This document shows, in pieces, positions 33,895 to 47,910 of a stretch of 64,000 nt of DNA. Position numbers and translations under genes: made by a program. Source of the stretch: Scedosporium boydii (taxonomy: Eukaryota; Ascomycota; Sordariomycetes; Microascales; Microascaceae); contig NJFT01000015.1 in the NCBI GenBank assembly GCA_002221725.1, forward strand, positions 1 through 64,000, in the 5' to 3' direction. Every line of letters starts with the position of its first letter. Within the stretch, counting starts at the first letter, position 1. The notes under the pieces are model-generated. The model was given only the letters and a program-made list of their open reading frames with translations. It was not told the origin of the DNA and made no database searches.

Positions 33895-35007
33895 GCGTGT
33901 ATGTATTGTGTGTGAAGGGGAGGGGGGGAAGAGTGTGCGCTCGCAGCTGTCTAGTCGGATAATTTTGTTTCATACTTCATAGCTATAGCTCGTGGGCCGC
34001 AAAAGGGTGTTATGACTCTGAGTGTGAGGAGGAGGGTGTGGAGAGGAAAAGGGAGATCTCCAGGACACATTTGTACAACAGTATTGTTCTACTATCTAAA
34101 ATCCATGTCAACAAAAAGGAAAAGGGGCAATATAAACGTCTCTACATGCAAATAAACTCCAATATCCAAAGCTGGAGTGTGGCCCCATAGTTGAGCAGAA
34201 CACGATTTTGATCAAGTCACTCGATAGAGAACGATTGTATAACATATATGCCATTCAAACTATATACTATGAGTATGCCGCCCATTATAAAAGAAACGAA
34301 TGGAGGGGATTGGTGGTGTCCATGTGGTCATCTCAATATTATCTGTGGTTCTTTTCCAAGTCGACATTTTCCATCAGTCTCCGGGGAGTATCCTGTCTTT
34401 TCAAACTCCCCTGCCAAGCCACAATCCCTAAACTTGCTATGTCAAAAACGATAAAAGAGTGAAAGAAAGAAAGAACAAACGAGACGAAAACACACAAAAG
34501 TGAAAACTGCCGCAAGCAAAACAAGGAAAAAAACTTCTCAACTCTGCCCAGCTAATCCAGGCTGGGGCAAGAGTGGATCAGATGCGAGGAAATCGAGGCA
34601 AAAGTATGAAACCAAGCTTGAAAAGGTGAAGGGAAGAAGAAAGAAAAACAAAATCCCAATTCGCCTATTATGCTATAACACCAAGTCCATGCATCGTCCC
34701 GGTTAGGACAGAAAGGAAGAGTGAAGAGAGAGATGAGAAGACGAATGAATGGTGATAGTCGTGAGGAGGGAAAAAAATGAACTGCCGAGGTCTTGCGCGA
34801 GCAATCCTTGGGAGGAGGTATAAGTTGCTATTGTAAACCGGTATTTTCTTTGCCCATGCAGTGATAAACGAAGACGAGAGAAATGGGAAGTATGCGCTGA
34901 GAAATGATGAATCGAAGAGCATCGACAAAGAAAAAAGACCAGGAAGAGAGACAGAGAGAGAGAGAGAGAGAATCGGGATAGAAGTGATACTCCAAGCACT
35001 GAGGCAT
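33895..35007. other. Convergent 3' spacer
   Basis: About 1.1 kb between convergent stops. It is A/G-rich on the plus strand, with an AG dinucleotide run at about 34950-34969. It probably consists of 3' UTRs. No supported gene. Confidence 0.55.
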
Positions 35008-37565
35008 TTAGATCATGCTTCCATTGACGCTGATCTGGAACCCTTCGCCCTTCTGCTTGAGAGCCTTCGCAAGCATGAGCTCGCGCATCCAGTCGATGCG
35101 CTCCTCGCGGTCCTTGACGGCAAAGTGATGGGTCTTGCCAGTGCCGTTGACACCATCAGCAAGGTCGCCAGCCTGGACACTGTCTCGCTTCTTGAGCCTG
35201 CCAGGCTGCTTAGGCGGGGGCACAAGCTGGAAGGCGAATGCAGCGACGTCAGGCTTTCCACTCTTACCCTGTCGGATGTGCATGGACTTGAGAGCGGCGC
35301 TGAGCTTGGACTGAGAAGCATAGCTCGAGCAGGCTATGGCATAGTCGTCAATATCAACGTACTCGAGGGTACGGTCAATATCCTGCGCATCCTTGTGCAT
35401 GGCGAGCCTCGTGCCCTTGAGGGTGAAGTAGCCATCCTGCCACTCGTGGCGGAGGAAGTGAGTCTTTCGTTTCTTCATCGGGCCCTGATAAGTGGTGCCG
35501 TCTAGGGTCGTGGACCGAACTGCATCCTTGACAGGTATGGCCTGAGACACGCTGGGGAAGGGAGGGATAGCCGTCTCGAAGGGCTTCGTGCGCTCAATTG
35601 GCGACCAAGGGTAGTTTACTCTCGGCGGTGCGCGAAGAGGCTGTTGATGTGTCCTGCGCGTTGGAGATGGAGTCTTGGATACTTGTCGAAGAGGAGGAGG
35701 GGTAGCCCTGTTCTCATCGACGGCAGGCATGACAGGGAAGGAAGGTCGGCGAGTAGAAGCGCGAGACATGGTGCGAGCAGGAGCAGGAGCAGCAGCAGGA
35801 GCTCGGTAGTTCATGTCCGGAGGTACGGACTGAGAGACATCTCGAGACAGAGGATCAATTGGCACAGCCATGTAGGGAACATCCATTTCAGAGAATGGAG
35901 TCCCACGGCGGAGATTGGATACCGGGGAGACAAGATCTTGGGCAAGCGGCGAGGCTTTCGTCATAGTATAAGGAACGAAGCCTCCCCCGGAAGCAGGACG
36001 TGCCTCCTGCACCTGCGCCTGCACCTGATCAGGCGATTGACAGACGGGAATAATTGGTTGCGCAGTTGGTGCAGTCTGTGCCGTTTGTACATGGTGAAGT
36101 GCCGACTTTCCAGGAATGGAGAGCTTGGGGAGATGGCGAAGGCCCTGGTGCGGCGCCTGGGTTTGAGGGAGAATCTCGAAGGGAGGGGTCGGGGGAACCT
36201 CGCCAGCCGATTGAGAGCGCTGGAAGTTGAGGAATTGCCTAACATGATCCGGCTGGTTCTGGGGTTCAGCGTCTTGGGCGCTTCGAAGGGTAGCTAGGCG
36301 AAGGTATTGCAGCGGGGGTAATTCACCAGGGCCCATGACGTCTGACGATGCAACAACAGACGGTACGGCATCTGAGACTGGGCGGAAGTCTCCAGGGTCC
36401 AGGCGTGTAGCCGTCTCCGGATTGCCAGGGTCACCGGCAATGAGAACGCCATTCTCGAGGGAGGCCAATGGATGCTCCTTCTTAAAGGCCTCGATCAGGC
36501 GCCTCTGCTTTCTGAACTTGGAGCACGCTTCGCCCTTGGAGCAATGATGGGGCTTGGGGATTACCTGCTCAATGCCGACAATGGATACTGACTCCATAGG
36601 AGTGATGATGTCGTCCATCTTGTTCTTCTTAACCCGTCGCCTCCTCGTAGATTGGCGCCTGGGAAGCGTGTCGGCAGGTGTCTTGCAGACATCTCGGCTA
36701 GGGATGTCCTCAATCGGAGTGGGAGGAAGAGGTGATGTGGCCTTGCAGTCCCGGAGTACTTGGACCTGGTTCCAGATCTTAATGCGAACGCCGAACGACT
36801 GGATCTGGAGCTCCTTGAGGTCCTCAAACTTCAGAGTCATGAGGATGCCACCGCTGATGTCATTGTCCACGAATGTCTGGGCCACGGAGTAATCTACACC
36901 GACATTGAGCATTGACTGAGCGACCATTCGAGGCGTCCATGAGGCGAGGTCCTGGGTGTCAAGATGCTGGCTCGTAAAGCCCGCAGGTGTGGAATGGGCG
37001 GCCAGAATATTCGCTAGCTCCTTATTGGGGGAGTAAAAGTCGGAGTCATCGACGGACCGAAGGTAGTTATTGGACTCCTTTACGGTCGAAGGAGTAATGG
37101 GAGAAAGAGTCAAGACATGTTCGTCGCTGTAGGTGGTCGACAGGGAGTCGCGGAACAGGTGCGGGCCGCGAGGACCTTCAACTTGCCTCTCCTCCATCTC
37201 GACAAACACTTCGGGTATACGGCCATGGCTCGATCGGGGTGTCGTCGCCTCATCGTAGGACGAAAGAGTTGTCTCGCTCCCCTGCCCAGTCTAGAGGAAG
37301 ACCCCAAAGGTTAGAAAAAAGGGAACCAGGTGCCACATCATATGGCGCTGCGCCAGCCACTTACAGAACGTAAACTAGCGCGGGGAGAGTTGTCCACGGG
37401 CTCCTCGAAATCACTGAGGATGTCATCCTCATCCCAGTCGGTATCGACGAATTCCGTAGCAACCGACGTTGGCCTCTTCTGAGGCTCACGCTTCAAGCCA
37501 AAGAAGGTATCTCGGAGACTGCTGCGCTCCCTCATCTCCATCTGGGTGGCGCGTTGCTCCATCAT
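35008..37565 (-). CDS. BOI-like SAM and PH domain polarity protein
   Basis: Exons 37565-37365 and 37290-35008 (phase 0, GTAAGT/TAG) encode 827 residues. Yeast Boi1/Boi2 link Cdc42, phosphoinositides and exocytosis at growth sites. A SAM domain lies at about residues 182-250 (WTPRMVAQSMLNVGVDYSVA, then LKELQIQSFGVRIKIW). A small Cys/His-containing basic segment, HHCSKGEACSKFRKQRR, is characteristic of the fungal family. A long disordered Pro/Ser region follows, and a PH domain occupies about residues 660-815 (GPMKKRKTHFLRHEWQDGYF to the final tryptophan helix DWMRELMLAKAL). The N-terminal SH3 domain of yeast Boi proteins is not seen; the first 67 residues (exon 1) are acidic and disordered. 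It may therefore be a shortened BOI relative, or an SH3-encoding exon is missed upstream. Confidence 0.85.
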
Positions 37566-40500
37566 TGTAAGCTGGGGATATTCCTAGGTGCGCAGATCCA
37601 CGTAAGCTATCAATCCCAACTCTACTAACTGCAGTCAAGCTGTCTTTCGTCGCAGGCCGTGTAAGCTGGATCTTACCATTTTGTGAGATGGCTTTCAGGT
37701 CGCACTAAAGTCAATTGGCGACCTTGATGTGGAGTAGTCGGGTCCGTATAAATCTCCGCTGTGGTACCCCGCCTAGACTTCTCGGAGGGGAGGGCCGTTG
37801 CCGGCAACGGTCTTGGGGGTTGGGTTTATATAACTGTGAATTCGCAGGGGACGGATCGCAATGTCGAACGTGGCGTGGAAATATGCAAGGGAGCGAACAG
37901 CACACTGGATCTAAAGACAGGAAAGAGACGAGAGAAAAAAACAACATCCACAGAGTCTACACCATGAAGCATCGGTGAGAAGAGAACTGAAGGGGTGGGG
38001 ATGGGTGGGCGGGTGGCGCCCTCTTCTGGTTAAGTATTAGCGACTCTCTTTTTGTGCAAAGACGAGATCGTGGGCGGACCCCTGGATATCTGCAAGTTGG
38101 GGTTTTTGTGATTCGGCTATGTATCACAGCGGATCGGCGGTAGGACTTTACAAGGTCGACCAAACCAAGGCCAGAACGGAAGAGGATGGCTAACGGAATC
38201 GGTACAACAATACGAAGCAAGAAAAGTCATAGACAATAGAGACTCGGGACGGGAGGAGGAGGGCGATTCTATGTGTGTCCACTGCCCACTGATTGATGCA
38301 AGGAGGTACTTCGGATTGAGTGTAGTCTGCGCTCAGGAGGGGGGTCACTCATGCACACTGCAACACTACTGCCCATGGAGCAATCATGTATTCCGTAACG
38401 GAGCACGTTTCGTTTGCTCTGACGGCGACTAGGAAGCGCCGACTGAGTGACTGAGCCCATGTTACAAATATAGTAGCAGCAACTGAGACGATAACACTCT
38501 TTGGAGTGTTTGGTCTGCACGAGAAGGGAAGGAGCACCCTCTCTCTAGTGGAGAGGGAGGGAGGGGGAAGCAGAAGCAGAATACGTCCATGTGAGTCTTG
38601 CAATCCTCTTTCCCCCACTGGCTGCCGTTCCGTCACACTTCACTGACGTTGGGATTTCCCGCGCAGGTTGTGAGGGAAGGCGCGAAGCGATGAGGGCTCA
38701 TTGGACCGAAACTTGTGCGGAGCTGCGAGGTTAGACCGCATTTGTGCAGATGTTTCCATGACTGGACGCATGCACAGAGAATTCTGCAGTATGATTGGAC
38801 GAAAAAAGTTGTAAACTTAGAGATTTCCTTCTGGGCAGTACACCCATTCTCCCCATCATTGGCTGGAAATCCGTGAAAGAGTCGTCCGATTGCCCCAAAT
38901 ATAGACACTTTAAGCGCCGAGCTTGGGCACCACCCTCGACCTTTTTTTTCCCCATCGTTTACGGGCGAGAAAACGGACGCGTTGAGTGTGTGCAGATGGG
39001 TGCAGGATTGCCCTCACACTCTATCCACTTCTTCTTGCACTAGGCCCATCCCATCAGCAACTGCTGCCCGAACTCTAGTGCAGCTTCTAATTCTCCCTTA
39101 CTTTGACGCTTGCCATTACACCATTACACCGCTTACACGCAAGGATACGAGGACATTTTATATTTCAGAAGCTAAGCAAGAAGGGGTTGAGAGAAGATTC
39201 ACCAGGTAGCGAGTGGATTCAACACCCATCTAAAAATTCGTCTGCCCTCTTGCCACCGTAACGTCTCCGGTATATTCTCGTCGAGTGGGCGAACCGCCTT
39301 TTGCGTCCGTGTTCGAGGTTAAAAAAAAAAAAAAAAACCATCCACCCTTGCCTTGGTCACGGATCGGGTCCTTCAACACCGAACGGCGACTCCTACTCGT
39401 TGCCGATGAGCTTCACCTCCTCCACCGGACAAAAAAGAGCAGAAGCGAGGTGACAATGTGGCGAGCGAGAAGGGCCAACAGCCCCCAAAAGCTCCGAATG
39501 CGGTCACCCTGGCCCCAGCACCAATAAATCCCGGACGAGAAATGGGTGGCTGCAAGCAGAGCCAAGGTAGCGTAGCAGTATCGGCCTGCATGGTCACAAC
39601 TAGAGATGTGATGTGATATACCTCCAGGGCACACACTGCTACATCAACCTTGACCTTATCTGTTATTGTCTTGCATTAGTGCTGCTGTGACAGCTCCATT
39701 CCCTACCCGCCTCCCCACCACCGTCTTAGAGGGGATGGAGTACGTGTACTTAGAAGACCTATTGAAAAAGTTGGGTTGGGTACACAGAAAGGCTCTTCCT
39801 CTTTCGAGACATTCTGGACCTCTCATGGGCCACCGCTAATGCCATCCACCAGAACAATCCTAATCCTGCACCACGATGCAAGGGTACGGGAGATTGGCAA
39901 CCAGAGCCTCAAGAGGTTGGCAATTCGCTTGTATGTGGCGTGATCGATGCTGACGGTCAAGAAGAGCTGGAGGTGTTCGGCTCGGCGTCTGACCGAAAGC
40001 AATGGATCAAAAATGTCTCTTACCGACGCCGCAGGCACCCTCCACAGGAGTCCTTCTCCAAGCCTGACCGCCACAGTCCTAATAGCGGTCGGTCAATCGA
40101 CTTTCCAAGATGCTGGTGATGGGGCAAATGCCCAAACTCTATGGGTTCTTTTTTCCTTCCCACTTCTTCTGTGACTCCTTCTTGCCCAGCATTTCCCGCT
40201 CCACCTTTCCTCGGAAACTCCGCTGTGAAAAACACTCTCTTGGCAGTCCTGGTCTGGGCTTCCAGCTGGCTTCGACCCTGGTCCGAGAAGATCTTAGCGT
40301 CCGCAATGAGAATTTTAGGGCATCAATGATTCCCCCTCCCGTGGTCGCGTCTTTCCAAACTTACTTCAATGTTGTGAGTCTATACCCATACATTACGCGA
40401 GTAAGCCGATATTTCCTCTTGCCAATATGTAAAGGACGACTGGAGGGACGTAATCCTTCTTGCTTCGTACTAGTGTAGTACGGACTTGAATTCTCATCCA

Positions 40501-40659
40501 CCACATCCATCTCGGATATCATTTGGGGCAATTTGTTTTTTCAAGGATCGACGAATATCACAAGACAGGGTCTAGCTCTGTTCAAAATCCGCGCTACTGC
40601 GAGGACGAAGCAATCATCGACCACGGTACCCTTGACCATCATCTCGATATCACTGCTAG

Positions 40660-43600
40660 TACGAAGTACGAATGCCTCTAGAGCTCGGAGTCGACGGCAC
40701 GAGGTTGGCCCAGCTCCGAACTAACGCCACAAGGAGCTTTCCCCCGCCGCCCTATGATAATCTGACATCTGAGCTTGCTTGGCCGAAAGGATCACAGACG
40801 TTATTATCGCGTTCGTTTCCGTGCCACGCACTGGCTTACACTGGTCGCCTCGTGACTGCTCTGTACTGTGAAGCTACCGGATGACGGTAGAAATCGCCGA
40901 GCTTTCCCTCGCTCATCATCCCAAGTCCTGTGGTCCAACCGGCTGATGACCAGCATTTGCGGCCAGAACGGAGACCAGCGGTCCATTCCTTGCGCGGGAA
41001 TCGGCAGCGTCCGTAACATTACGTCCTGCCAGTGGAGCGTGGTGGATCTAAACCAGAAAGGGTGGAGAAAAGCGAGGACAATTGTGACAGTAGCCCAATT
41101 CACTCCTCAACCTCAATGCGTAGGATTCATATGACCTCATAAGCTGCGAGAGGTAGCGGTCAAGGTTTAGGTCCCGTAAGCTCTCCCGAGTTCGACAAGG
41201 GTTCGAGTTGATTTTTTTCTTTTTCCTCTCTAACCCCGCTGCACTTTGCTTCTTTCGTGTCGATACAAGCAAGGGGACCAGGGGACGGGAGACTACTTGT
41301 ACGTGGGTATACAACTTTCATTGTTCATTCTCGGCGATCAAGTCAATCCGAGCTCCACCAGGCATTCATGCATCGGCGTGCGGGAATCCGTCCAGCTGTG
41401 CCAGACCGAGGGTATCGTAGGTAGACCCCACGGGGGCCTGCATGCAAGGAGCGCAGAGAAGAAAGGAATTGTCAATTGGAGTTTTGGTTTATGGTATTTT
41501 ACATTCTATGGTCGGATGGGGAGGATCGCACACCTCGTATTATTGATCTGCCGAACCCTCCTACTTCGTAGACATCAAATTGAACGTAGCTAATTGAGCT
41601 CAACCAAAATGTCAACGGTGTGTGTGTTCATGTCTGTGCCTTGCAAGGGTGCAGATTGCAGAAGCGCATCGACGATGGCATCCGGGGTTCGCACATCCGG
41701 GGGAGATTAGCTTGACCATTATAAGGTAGCTTATTCGCAGAGCTCGACAATTTCTTTATCACCCAAGAGATGGATCAGGAACAACATCATGGAGAATTTT
41801 TGTGACGGAATATCGCAGAGTTCTTCGACATGTCGAATTTCCACCCCTAGTGAGATTGCTTCCCTGAGGGCACTTCTCCTAGGGCACGAGGGCTGATGAA
41901 CTCTGAAGCACCTCTCCTCGTACAACGCCCCCGCCCGGTTGCTAGGGACTAGTGTTCCTCGTGGCGTAACGGCGGTGAAAGCTTCTGTGCCATGTTTGAC
42001 GGGCTGGAGGCGTCCCGAGAATATTCTAGGTCTGAGACTGCGTAATACAATGAGGCTACAGGGTAGAGCTTTTGAGACAATGTCTTAGATGCCTTCTAAT
42101 CAAATTCCTCTACGGCATCTTCCAATTCCCTTGGTGACGTCCTGCGATCCGGTGATGCGGAGACCAGCACGACCATAAGTCGATGAGCTGTAAGATTCTG
42201 GAGCTGGATTCGTGGTTGCACTTACACGAGCGATTGGTTCTATTCCCCTACATCCATTGCCTATTCCAATTGCGATTGCGACTACGAAACGAAAACGACC
42301 TCGTCAAATGAGCTAGCCTTTTGGCACCCTGATAAGATTTGATGGCTGTGATGAACCTGGTCTGGTTGTGATGTTAGATCCCGCACGGGCTTGCCAATCG
42401 GTCTAAGGTGCAGTAGGGAACACACACAACGAAAGAAACACATCAATGATGAGCTCGAAGTATTACGAAGTATGTCGCCATGCACCGACTAGAGCTGCAC
42501 GGGGCCAGCAGCTTCCCGTGCACCCCACCCTCTTAAAGACTCACGTTTCTCGAGATCAGTGGTCCACCCCTCCCCCCTCGTCCTCCAGCTCCCTACGAGT
42601 GCCACTTTGTACGAGAGGGAATAGCACTAGGCGGTCTCCGCGATCCAGGGTAGCTGCTCAAGCTTCGGTTTATGGTACGACTAATGTACGCCCCCAGATC
42701 AAACCAAGGGAAATTCGAGGTTCACGGACTGCTCACCTCGATCTTTGTCAGCTCGAGGCGTTCCGCCTTTCGGTCAGGGAATTATGACTGCGACAGTCTA
42801 CGGTTCCATCGTTCTCTCTATCAGATGGGTCACGTTGTTGCTCTGTACGACGTGGGAGCTCCTCTCTCACTACTTCGTAGCTTTCCAAAACAATTGGGCA
42901 AGGCAGAAGGCGGATGATAGTGTGGAACTTCAGGCGCCGGATAATACGAAGTAAGGGGGATCTCAATTAATAGATAGAGAAGAAAAAAAAATTGCTGACG
43001 TTTTGAAGCTAGAAGCCAATGCGTAACTTCAGGTTGACTACCGGGATCGCTCTTTTGTTCTTTCATTCTTTCTCCATAGCCGATAACTATTATTATACGA
43101 AGTCCTCAAGACTCCTGATAGTGGAGGAAACCGGTCTAAGCTTGCCAGGCCCGTTGGCGTGTCGTCGCTGACAGGATAAAGAGAATTCGGCTCGACCCAG
43201 ATTTTATTCCCGGGGCGCATGACGCGGGATGCACAATCTCCCGCTCGAGGTCCTTTTTTCTCAAGCGCGAGTTCGCCGGGTACCTGTGTACTTCGTATGA
43301 GTGCTCAAACTCATTCATCCTCTCCACCTGACAGCTTGGGCCAAGTCAAGTTCGACCAGCACAGGCATTTGATCTGTGATCGTTCTGTACAGTGTAAGTT
43401 TGCAAGTCTGTCAGTGAGCAAGAAAGGAAGGAAGAGAGGAAAAAGGGGGGGGGGTGAGTTTGGTAAAAAGGTGAGTGAACCAGGATTGCGACTTCTACAT
43501 AGTTTCAATGCAGCTAATCGGCTTTCACACACCGTCTCTTTTTTCTTATTTTCCCTCTTGCCAAGTCGAGAGTCACTTTGCTTCTTTCCTTCGACACATG

Positions 43601-45544
43601 CACTCGAACTCGGACACCAGGCCATACCAAGCCATCCCATTGATGGAAAAGCAAGACGGAGCTAAGAAATGCCTGAAAGAGGGGTCCCACCTGGTTCTTC
43701 GATCGACCGAACAAAGAAGCGAAAACAGAAACCGAGGAATAAAATAAAATAAGAGAGGAAGGGCAAAACGGGAGAACATAACACCCATTCGTCCCTCGAA
43801 TATACACCGTAGATCGATCGAGCCGTTTAGTTATCGTCGTCGCATTTTATCCCCTCAAATCGCCATCCTCAATGGGCTTTTCCTACTTCGTAGGGTCCAC
43901 CGACGACCGAATCTACCCGATTGTAAAGAAAGGTAGTGAACGAGTGGGCAGAAAAGAGGCAGAGCGCGGGCGCAAGACGGGACCTAGCTTCCCGTCCTTG
44001 CCTCTGTGTCTTTCTGTGGTATTGCTGGGCAATAGCATAGCTGTAATACTACTTGTAGTAACAGTAATTTCGTGAACCCTGGGATGATCTTCGAAATGCT
44101 GAATTGCCCGTCCAGGGTGCCTGTGCGCAATCAGCCAGGCATCGCATCCCGACCCTCGCCTTCCCGTTCCGTGCTGCCAGGCGGACACAGTGTCCCACTG
44201 CCACTGGATGGACAAGGGCAGACAAGGGCAGGGATCTGGTTGAAGCGTCGTTTTTCATTGCCACATTGGCTCAAGCTACCACGGGCCACTCAGCTCCCAC
44301 GATTTCAGATCTCTCTCGGAGACCTTGGAGAACTTGGAACGAAGAGTGGAGGAATCCAGTACGCTACCCTAGTGTTAGTGATGCCTTCAATTTGACCGCG
44401 AGATCCAATAGATGGCGGAGGCCAGCTTTTGCGGCCATTTCTCGAGTCCTCACATGACGGTCTGGTAATGCGACCCTCGTCCCTCACTGGCTACAGATGG
44501 GTATGACTCCAGGGTGGGCACTGAGGAGAGGCATTTGACGAACGCACCCTTCTCGCGACAACATTGGGAGAAGGGCTAGAACGTGCGAAAGGATGCCAAG
44601 CAGGTTTTTTTTTCCTTCGCCCTGGTGATTTTTGTTTCCGCTCGAAGCTCGGAGCACGGAGCTCGGAGCACGGGGCAACTCAAGAAGGGGAGGGGGGGGT
44701 CCAAGACATGGGGGGAGGGTGGAGGGTGGAGGGTGTGAGTGTGTGTGCAACTTGCAGTAGTAAAGATGAGGGGAAAATCACTCCAGAGAAGCGACCTCGT
44801 AATCGTAGCAATCACGAGTCATGGTCAGGATCTCTCTGGATAAGGATTTTTTTCTCTTTTTCTATCTGATAGCTAGCTGCAGGCAATCTACGAAGTAACT
44901 GTGGATTGACGTGACAGTGGAGGGGGGGAAATGTAAGACGAATGTAGTATAGCAGCACTATCGGGCAGAAACACTCACAGACGACCATCACCTAGTGCAT
45001 GTTGTTTGATGTTGAAGAGGTTGGGAAAAAGGAAACGCACCATTACGACAACAGAAGCCAGCGGGAGAAGGGAAGGGAAGATCACGGCCTGATATGAACT
45101 AAGAAGGTCCGGATTAGGATATTTGTGGCATTAAACTTCAGCTAGCGCTGCTTCACCGTTGAATTGAGCATATTAAGCTGTTGAAAAAAGTTCATGAGAT
45201 GACTTCAACATCTTCAGTCTAAATCGGCAGCACGGGTGTAAGCTTACACCTGGACCGCCATCCAAAACGCTGGTGGATATTATTTTGAAATTGGAATGCT
45301 TCGTATCCAACGATGATTTTTATCTTCCGGCAAAATTGTCGTCAACGGCCCCCAACATTTTCAAGAGAAATCGATTTTCCCTCTTCTATTGGGAAGCATT
45401 AGTGGCCCGTCTGTACTTGTAGAATCATCATGATGCATCCTCCTCGGACATACTCCTCAAGGTCCTTCGCAGCTCCTCCCGACTAGCTCATGCTTCGGAT
45501 ATATTGGTTGGGGCGATCATTGCATCTCATTAATGTACGAAGTA
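40660..45544. repeat. Cluster of nine TACTTCGTA / TACGAAGTA words
   Basis: Exact copies start at 40660, 41562, 42464, 42871, 42945, 43289, 43884, 44889 and 45536, in both orientations. The flanks of individual copies do not align, so this is a dispersed short word rather than a longer repeat family. The other exact copies in the window start at 3520, 4130, 7947, 14477, 17947, 24480, 25074, 25103, 25616, 31976, 56896 and 58917. Confidence 0.8.
44686..44735 (+). repeat. G-rich tract with G-quadruplex potential
   Basis: The plus strand carries consecutive G-runs (about 44687-44699 and 44711-44733), including three GGGTGGA-type units with four or more GGG runs separated by one to three bases. 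It is directly preceded by a duplicated CTCGGAGCACGG unit. Confidence 0.6.
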
Positions 45545-47910
45545 TTGCTCTTCCTCACCAAACCTCTCAGCGGAAGCCTTATGCGGACCCCGTCCGGTCG
45601 TGTGGGGGGCATCATCGTAGTGCCCATCGCCTGTGCCTCCGAAAGGGGTTCTCGGCTTGCTCATCACCATCATGGGGCGTGCAACTGGTCACAGTGCGCT
45701 CATACGGTCAGCTTAATTCATATTGATCGATGACTATCCGGAGGGGTCTGGCAAGAAAAGCTTGGCATTAAGGTCAATCATTGCCCGCTTCCTCTCAAGC
45801 AGAGCTCCAGCTGGTCTGGAGACTGGAGCGGAGGAGGGCCTGGAAGCACGCCCACAGTGCCGACTCTCAACTTTGCAGTAGCATCGCAGCACGGTGTGGG
45901 CGGGGAACAAAGGGTCTCCCCTGTTGCCTTTGGCTGTAGCAACCTAGGTTTGTTCTACCAGGGTCGATCCTGACGGGTGGGTGGCATTGAGGCTTTCCCC
46001 GAGGGTTCGCTGCCCTGTGTTTCTCTACAAGTACATTCTCGTCCCCCGAGGAAGAGAGTGTTTGCTTTGACGGCGGATGTGATGAGTGAAATTACCAAAT
46101 TACGCTTCCAAAAGGCATCAACGAGCAGAAACTGCGAAGGAGAGCTGGCAAGAGCAGGGTCTTGTCTTACCAAAACGGAAAATCGACATACCAAAAGGAC
46201 AGAGCCAAAACATTATTACTTCACATGTACTTCGTGGCTCAATCTTGATCGACCACCACAAGCATGAAGAAGCCATGCCGGGGTTAACTCCATAGATCTC
46301 TTCAAATCGCGGGATTCTTGTACAAGTACCGTAGCCTCTAAAATAGCGTTGCACACTGCACACTCGCGGAGTTGGCAAAGTCGCAATGAGTTGATCCGCC
46401 TTAGTCCTTCTGAGAGTAGCGGACTGGAGTTGTATGCAACAATGAGTCGAGGTGTCCCGAAAAATGCTCGGTTGGATATACCATCCTCGGCCAGAAGCAC
46501 GAAATCTCCAATGGCACCGAGCAATTCATATGTTACTCTGCCCCCGCCTTAAGCTTTTTCTGCAAGCGAAACGGAAAAGGAACAAGCCGAATTTCACCGA
46601 TCTCCGGGTTCGAAATCGGGAAAGTCAAAAAGAAGATGAGGAAGTAGAAGAGAAGTCACCCACAAGAGCCCAAAATCTGGATGATTGTGTGCACCACTCA
46701 AAAGGGCAAAGGGAACATTGAAGCATGAAGAGTGCCGTCCCACTTGATGCGAGTCGTGTGGATTCTCGAATAGGATGATTCAACTCCTCCCCCCTTTCAC
46801 ACGAGGGTCGGGATGAGCCCCCCGCCACAGCATTTTCCCCTTGGTCTTGTGGAACAGCCACATTTTCGCATAAAAAGACAGCTCGCTTTGTCGGTCAAAC
46901 TTACGCCGAAGGCGAAGAACGTGGTCATCGTCAGAGAAATACCAGGCGCGGCCAGCTTCACTGCCACTCGGCTTGAATTCTTAAACAGCCATCGTGCGTT
47001 AATAGCAAGTCTCAGCTATGATCGATCTCCGCATCGATCAACAGCCCTGCACAGTCTGTGAGTGTGTGCAGGTCACTCGTTAAAGCTAGTGGCTCGGTCG
47101 TCCGGGCCACGAGGGTAAATGACTCGGGGGCCAAGCCGGGCATCACCTGTCAGTAGCATTGATGATGGATCTCTAGATCCTTCATGGACGTGGTCCTTGT
47201 CCTGTGCGCTCTTCAGTGTTGGGGGTGGGGCCTTCGGAAACACGGGGGGATCAATTCACCAGAGTCTGAAAGCTCCTGCATAGTGGAGTTTGCTAAGGAA
47301 AGGATCGATCGATTAATATACGAAGCATGCTATAGAATGCGGATAATTCTTCGGAGAGAGAACCTTCAAGTGAACGAGTGATTTTCCTTCAGAAACCTGG
47401 TCTGATGCTATATTGACAGGGCGAAGGGCATAACTGAGAATCCGCCCATAATATTGGGGGGGCTCGTAAACATTCATGCGATAGAATCGGCACTCCACAT
47501 CGGTCTTGGTCGTTCTAGACATCTCGTACTGTAAGTCAGCTTTGGGGCACTTCTCATCCTGTAAAGAAAGAACTTCGAAATGCTTGATTTTTGCAAGCGA
47601 TGCGAGAGATGCAGGGCATATTCGGGCTTGGCACAAGATATCGAAAGCAGACTCGCGGAGATGAAGTTGGATGAAGGGCGTGTTACCCCGCTATATATTA
47701 GAGTTGACACTCGCATGAACTACACTTGAATCGTCATTACTACTGATATTCGCCAAACAGGTTTCGTCTTCAACCGCATTAGCGTCGGTGAGGAATGATG
47801 TTCCCGTCCCATCTTCGGATTCTTCAACCCTGGTGATCACCATCCGTCACCGACACCGACAATTGGCATGTCACCGTGGTACCAAGGTACTTGTTTGCCT
47901 TGATGAGGAT

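Noticed and set aside
40660..42472. Three 9-mers spaced exactly 902 bp apart (40660, 41562, 42464)
   Set aside because: The flanking sequences do not align and the orientations differ, so I treat the equal spacing as coincidence rather than a 902-bp repeat.
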